Shown here one piece after another: positions 59,981 through 64,000 of a DNA stretch of 64,000 nucleotides. Under the pieces are notes generated by a model. The model made no database searches and was not told the DNA's origin. It saw only the letters and a list, made by a program, of their open reading frames with translations. Source of the DNA: Lacimicrobium alkaliphilum. GTDB lineage: Bacteria; Pseudomonadota; Gammaproteobacteria; Enterobacterales; Alteromonadaceae. A program made the position numbers and the translations under genes. How positions within the stretch are numbered: the first letter of the stretch is position 1; every line of letters begins with the position of its first letter. The stretch spans positions 496,001 to 560,000 of the forward strand of contig NZ_CP013650.1 in assembly GCF_001466725.1 (NCBI RefSeq). Direction: 5' to 3'.

Positions 59981-60086
59981 TACCTGGAATAAATCGAGTC
60001 CAGGAGACTAATGAAAGGTTCCGGAGAGAGCTTTTTTATTGCCTGAATTTGGGTATGCTGTGACCAAAAGACGAGTCGGAGTCATC

Positions 60087-61139
60087 ATGCAATACGATCT
60101 GTTAGGTTCGAGCGACCTTAAGGTTTCACAGGTTTGTCTGGGCAGTATGACCTGGGGCAAGCAGAACTCGCAGGAAGAGGCTAATGAACAGCTGGAAATA
60201 GCTCTAGCCAAAGGGGTTAACTTCATTGATACGGCAGAGATGTATGCGTTTCCTCCCGCTGCGGACACCTATGGGGCGACAGAAGCTATTATTGGTCATT
60301 GGCTAGCTAAGAACCCTTCACGCCGAAAGCAGGTTGTTATCGCCAGTAAAATTGCGGGTCCAGGCTTATCTTACATCCGCGGCGGAAAGCCAGTTGATAG
60401 CAACGCTATCATGCAAGCCGTAGAAGGCTCCCTGAGCCGCTTACAGACGGACTATCTGGATCTGTACCAGTTACATTGGCCAAACCGCACTTCTCCACAT
60501 TTTGGCAGGCACTGGCCCGACACGCCGCGATTCACAGATGTGGACACTAAGCATGAATCAGCCGGGATGCTGGAGATCCTTGAGGCACTTGGCGACTGTG
60601 TGAAAGCCGGTAAAATCCGTTATCTGGGGCTGTCCAATGAAACACCCTGGGGGGTGAGCGAGTACCTCCGATTAAGTGATCAGCACCAACTTCCGAGGAT
60701 GGTTTCAGTCCAGAATGAATTTAGTCTTTTGCACACCAAAGATTACCCCTATCTGCTGGAGCAATGTGTCAGAGAAAATGTCGGGTATCTGGCATGGTCA
60801 CCTCTCGCCGGGGGGGCGTTATCCGGAAAATATCTGGGCGGTAAACGGCCTGATGGGAGTCGCTGGACTATGTTGCAACGTAACGGATTATTCAGAAACA
60901 CTGAAGCCTCTGAACGGGCGATCAGAGAGTATGTTGCGCTGGCTCATGATTGTGGACTGACACCCTCACAACTGGCTTTGCGTTGGTGCCGTGAAATCGA
61001 GGGGGTATCATCAGTGATTATTGGCGCCACGTCCACAGAGCAGCTCAATGAAAACCTTACAGCATTTGACCAACCGCTTAGCGATGATCAGAAAAAATAC
61101 ATTGCTGAAAAACTAAGGGCGCATCCGGCGCCGTTTTAA
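60087..61139 (+). CDS. Aldo/keto reductase, Tas-like
   Basis: A 350-residue NADP(H)-dependent aldo/keto reductase in the group of E. coli Tas. The start ATG 60087 (MQYDLLGSSDLKVSQVCLGSMTWG) has CGGAG six bases upstream; an in-frame GTG/ATG-type opening 48 bases earlier has no support. Catalytic residues of the fold are visible: Asp in FIDTAEMYAFPP with the tyrosine MY, the lysine in VIASKIAGPG and the histidine in LYQLHWPNR. The tail VIIGATSTEQLNENL binds the cofactor. Substrate unknown. It begins the non-ribosomal DNA after the str operon. Confidence 0.9.
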   Translation: MQYDLLGSSDLKVSQVCLGSMTWGKQNSQEEANEQLEIALAKGVNFIDTAEMYAFPPAADTYGATEAIIGHWLAKNPSRRKQVVIASKIAGPGLSYIRGGKPVDSNAIMQAVEGSLSRLQTDYLDLYQLHWPNRTSPHFGRHWPDTPRFTDVDTKHESAGMLEILEALGDCVKAGKIRYLGLSNETPWGVSEYLRLSDQHQLPRMVSVQNEFSLLHTKDYPYLLEQCVRENVGYLAWSPLAGGALSGKYLGGKRPDGSRWTMLQRNGLFRNTEASERAIREYVALAHDCGLTPSQLALRWCREIEGVSSVIIGATSTEQLNENLTAFDQPLSDDQKKYIAEKLRAHPAPF

Positions 61140-61165
61140 TCCTGATTACAGACGGTGGCCAGCTT

Positions 61166-61969
61166 TTATTCACCTACATCAATAGACTGGTCAGGGATAG
61201 GCTGTAGTGCCGTGGGGGCCTTGATGATGTCCTCCAGGCTATTCACACGCAAGCCGACATCCTGGATGCTTTGCTGAATCTCGCGCATTTTACTCCGCAG
61301 CTCGTCGATTTGGCTGCTCAATTTTGGCTGAGCGCTAAGCATCTTTTCCATACTCACCTGCAGATTGTCCTGAGTATTCTGAAGCTTGCTGAACTGCTCT
61401 TCGATGGCGGTGAAACGCGTGTCATTCATGGTGATATCAGAGGCCAGAAGGTTGGCTTTGTCCTCCAGTGCCTGCTGCGTTTTATTCAGATCGGCCACTT
61501 TGCTGTTCTGAGCGCCCAGTTTGGCACTCAGATCCTGAATTTCTGACTGATTGCGACGCCAGGCTGACGCCCACAGTTTATCCATCTGTTCCCACAGCTC
61601 TTCTGACTTCTCCCCCAGCTCTTTCACTTTTACCTGCAGTGCCACAGTCGACTCGCCAATTTCTTCCCCGGTATCTGACAGCCGCCTTTCCAACTCGTTG
61701 ATACGTTGCTGTGATGAGAGCAGTATTTGCTGCTGTTGTTGGTTTTCATAGTACAGCCAGCCGTTTGCGCCCAGTGCCCCTAACGCCAATAACAGGCAGA
61801 CAATGCTCAGGCCCTTTCCGCCGCCACTGCCATTGTTGCTCTGGGGGACTTTTTCAGTTTCTGGTTTCGCCGCAGTCTTGGGTGCCTTGCTGCGCTGTTT
61901 CAGGTACGCCTGACGGTCTTCCTGATCAAGCTGAATGGAGGGCATATCATCTGGATTGTCTTTGTTCAT
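61166..61969 (-). CDS. Single-pass membrane protein with long coiled coil
   Basis: A 267-residue protein of unknown family. Start chosen at ATG 61969 (MNKDNPDDMPSIQLDQED); an in-frame TTG at 61993 is less likely. Residues 1-50 are polar and charged, a membrane helix lies at about 55-72 (LSIVCLLLALGALGANGWLYY), and nearly all of the rest (about 75-245) is predicted coiled coil rich in Q, E, L and K with heptad-like spacing. The topology suggests a short cytoplasmic N-terminus and a periplasmic coiled-coil rod. Upstream on the same strand is the second EF-G gene, with a terminator between them, so they are probably separate units. Confidence 0.78.
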   Translation of the reverse strand: MNKDNPDDMPSIQLDQEDRQAYLKQRSKAPKTAAKPETEKVPQSNNGSGGGKGLSIVCLLLALGALGANGWLYYENQQQQQILLSSQQRINELERRLSDTGEEIGESTVALQVKVKELGEKSEELWEQMDKLWASAWRRNQSEIQDLSAKLGAQNSKVADLNKTQQALEDKANLLASDITMNDTRFTAIEEQFSKLQNTQDNLQVSMEKMLSAQPKLSSQIDELRSKMREIQQSIQDVGLRVNSLEDIIKAPTALQPIPDQSIDVGE

Positions 61970-62080
61970 TAAAGGCTCTTTTGCTGGTTGCAACTGTCCA
62001 TAGAGTACCTAAAAAAACCACCTTTCAAAAGCGTGCTGACAAGGATCGTCAGTTTTTCCTGAATCGGCTATCCAACAGAC

Positions 62081-62113
62081 AAAAAAAAGCCCCGGAATAC
62101 CGGGGCTTCTTGT
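62081..62113 (-). terminator. Terminator of the second EF-G gene
   Basis: On the minus strand GAAGCCCCGGTATTCCGGGG-CTTTTTTTT forms a GC-rich hairpin with a T8 run 18 bp after the stop. Confidence 0.93.
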
Positions 62114-62130
62114 GCTTTAAAATAATAAGC

Positions 62131-64000
62131 TTATTTTTTGGCGTTTCTTGCTTTCACTTCTTCAATAACCTTTTCAGCAACATTCTGAGGACAAGGCATG
62201 TAGTGAGAGAATTCCATTGAGAACTGTCCACGACCTGAAGTCATAGTACGCAGGTGGCCGATGTAACCGAACATTTCTGACAGTGGAACATCAGCTTTGA
62301 TTCGCACACCAGTGGCACCGGCTTCCTGATCCTTGATCATGCCACGGCGACGGTTAAGGTCACCGATGACATCACCTACATTGTCTTCAGGAGAGAACAC
62401 ATCGACTTTCATGATGGGTTCAATCAACTGGGGTCCAGCCTTAGGAATTGACTGACGGAAAGCGCCTTTTGCGGCGATTTCAAAGGCCACCGCCGAGGAG
62501 TCAACAGCGTGGAAACCGCCGTCGTACAGCTCTACTTCAACATCCAGAACCGGAAAGCCAGCCAGAACACCTGTTTCCATCATGTTCCTGAAGCCTTTCT
62601 CGATCGCCGGGAAGAACTCCTTAGGTACGTTACCGCCTACAACAGTAGAAGAGAACTTGAAACCAGAACCAGGTTCACCGGGACGAATACGATAATCAAT
62701 CTTACCGAACTGACCAGAACCACCGGACTGCTTCTTGTGGGTGTAGCTATCTTCGATCTGCTGAGTGATAGTTTCACGGTAAGCAACCTGAGGCTGACCC
62801 ACTTCCAGCTCAACACCATAGGTACGCTTGAGGATATCAACCTTGATGTCGAGATGCAGCTCACCCATACCCTTGAGGATGGTTTCACCGGAATCTTCAT
62901 CGGTTTCTACCTGGAAGGACGGATCTTCTGCAACCATCTTGCCGATTGCGATACCCATCTTCTCTGTAGAGCCTTTGTCTTTCGGTGCAACGGCGATTGA
63001 AATCACCGGCTCAGGGAAGATCATTGGTTCCAGTGTACAAGGGTGCTTAGGATCACAAAGGGTGTGACCTGTTTGTACGTTCTTCATACCTACAATGGCA
63101 AGAATGTCGCCGGCATGAGCAGAGCTGAGCTCTGTTCTGTCATTGGCATGCATTTCCACCATACGACCGATACGCTCTGTTTTGCCGGTGGCAGAGTTGA
63201 GGATGGTGTCACCCTTGTTCAGCCTGCCTGAATAAATACGTATGAAGGTCAGGGCTCCGAAACGATCATCCATGATTTTAAATGCCAGAGCGCGCAATGG
63301 CTCATCCAGGGCTACTTTTGCCACTTCACCTGTAGGTTCACCGGTTTCAGCATCAGTCAAATCCTGCGGATCAACTTCTGTGGGGCTTGGCAGGTAGTCA
63401 ACTACCGCGTCCAGCACCAGCTGAATACCTTTGTTCTTAAACGCAGAGCCACAGAAAGTGGGGAAGAAGGCCAGATCACGGGTACCTTTACGGATACAAC
63501 GCTTGAGGTCTTCAATGGAAGGTTCTTCGCCATCCATGTAGGCCATCATCAGGTCGTCGTCCTGCTCTACCGCAGTTTCTACCAGTGCTTCGTGGTACTG
63601 ATTAACCTTGTCTACCATATCTGCCGGTACGTCTTTTATTTCGTAATTTTCCGGCTGGCCAGTTTCATCCCATACATAGGCTTTCTTGGTCAGAACATCG
63701 ACTACACCAACAAAATCATCTTCGATGCCGATAGGCAGCGTCATCACCAGCGGGTTGGCGGCCAGTACATTCTTAACCTGACCAACAACGCGGTAAAAAT
63801 CTGCACCCATACGGTCCAGTTTGTTAACAAAGATAATACGGGCAACTTCAGAATCGTTGGCATAGCGCCAGTTGGTCTCTGACTGGGGCTCAACACCACC
63901 AGAGCCACAGAACACGCCGATACCGCCGTCCAGTACTTTAAGTGAACGGTATACTTCGACAGTGAAGTCAACGTGCCCGGGAGTATCGATAACGTTCAGG
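62131..64000 (-). CDS. fusA2: Second elongation factor G (5' end beyond window)
   Basis: A paralog of EF-G, 622 residues visible of an expected about 695. The frame is open to the window edge and begins within switch II ([19 protein letters not shown]); the P-loop and switch I lie outside. NKLDRMG is the guanine-specificity motif; domain IV has [14 protein letters not shown] and [29 protein letters not shown]. Relative to fusA at 56400 it is clearly diverged along its length and is not in a ribosomal operon. A second EF-G of this sort is common in Vibrio, Shewanella and Alteromonadales; whether it works in translocation, recycling or stress is not settled. Confidence 0.93.
   Translation of the reverse strand, partial: LNVIDTPGHVDFTVEVYRSLKVLDGGIGVFCGSGGVEPQSETNWRYANDSEVARIIFVNKLDRMGADFYRVVGQVKNVLAANPLVMTLPIGIEDDFVGVVDVLTKKAYVWDETGQPENYEIKDVPADMVDKVNQYHEALVETAVEQDDDLMMAYMDGEEPSIEDLKRCIRKGTRDLAFFPTFCGSAFKNKGIQLVLDAVVDYLPSPTEVDPQDLTDAETGEPTGEVAKVALDEPLRALAFKIMDDRFGALTFIRIYSGRLNKGDTILNSATGKTERIGRMVEMHANDRTELSSAHAGDILAIVGMKNVQTGHTLCDPKHPCTLEPMIFPEPVISIAVAPKDKGSTEKMGIAIGKMVAEDPSFQVETDEDSGETILKGMGELHLDIKVDILKRTYGVELEVGQPQVAYRETITQQIEDSYTHKKQSGGSGQFGKIDYRIRPGEPGSGFKFSSTVVGGNVPKEFFPAIEKGFRNMMETGVLAGFPVLDVEVELYDGGFHAVDSSAVAFEIAAKGAFRQSIPKAGPQLIEPIMKVDVFSPEDNVGDVIGDLNRRRGMIKDQEAGATGVRIKADVPLSEMFGYIGHLRTMTSGRGQFSMEFSHYMPCPQNVAEKVIEEVKARNAKK

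Larger units (their letters stand above)
59757..60086. other. Gene-free junction after tuf copy 2
   Basis: 330 bp with a terminator, an inverted member of the 157 bp repeat family and a second terminator-like hairpin, in the place where rpsJ is expected. No coding sequence is supported. Confidence 0.8.

Noticed and set aside
61166..61969. Coiled-coil protein as HemX or a ZapB/TolA-type division factor
   Set aside because: One membrane helix and a coiled coil are too general; no hem or cell-division genes are nearby and no family motif was recognised.

Overview
The window is chromosomal DNA of a marine-type gammaproteobacterium, most likely in the family Alteromonadaceae (order Alteromonadales). 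This rests on the close match of the 16S, EF-Tu, RNA polymerase and ribosomal protein sequences to the gammaproteobacterial pattern, the gene order rrn-murB-birA-tRNA-tufB-secE-nusG-rplKAJL-rpoBC-rpsLG-fusA-tufA, and accessory families common in that order (SBP_bac_3 binding proteins, propeller-GGDEF proteins, a DUF4397-type lipoprotein, a second EF-G). The genus cannot be fixed from sequence reading alone.

Region 1 (1-21237) is ordinary housekeeping and accessory DNA. It holds a YadG-type ABC ATPase cut by the window edge, an AhpD-like protein, two tandem periplasmic binding proteins, purE and a frameshifted purK, a CnoX-type thioredoxin/TPR chaperone, a 994-residue propeller/Y_Y_Y/GGDEF protein, msrA, two SDR-type proteins, an SNF-family sodium symporter, a YggN-like protein, small membrane proteins, a MalY/PatB aminotransferase, a Sel1 protein, rnr-rlmB and a lipoprotein.

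Region 2 (21238-30436) begins with three tandem 157-158 bp repeats and then carries the spc operon (rplN to rpmJ, including secY) and the alpha operon (rpsM to rplQ). The S10 operon (rpsJ to rpsQ), which usually sits directly upstream of rplN, is absent. Region 3 (30437-37790) has a minus-strand gene for an exported protein of ten exact 15-residue repeats, then a complete rrn operon (16S, tRNA-Ile, tRNA-Ala, 23S, 5S) with two promoters, and a gene-free stretch with a decayed 5S tail and interspersed repeats.

Region 4 (37791-59811) is the translation and transcription block: murB-birA-coaX, a four-tRNA plus tuf operon, tRNA-Trp-secE-nusG, rplKAJL-rpoBC with recognisable L1 and L10 autoregulatory leaders, and rpsL-rpsG-fusA-tuf. 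The two tuf genes appear base-for-base identical. After the second tuf the S10 operon is again missing; repeat-family DNA lies there instead. Region 5 (59812-64000) carries a Tas-like aldo/keto reductase, a coiled-coil membrane protein and the 3' nine tenths of a second EF-G gene.

The points most worth a second look are the excised S10 operon with related repeats at both junctions, the 15-residue repeat protein, a strongly folded spacer between tRNA-Tyr and tRNA-Gly, the purK frameshift in a run of seven T, the 5S remnant, and a shared GC-rich box just after the -10 element of the translation-gene promoters.
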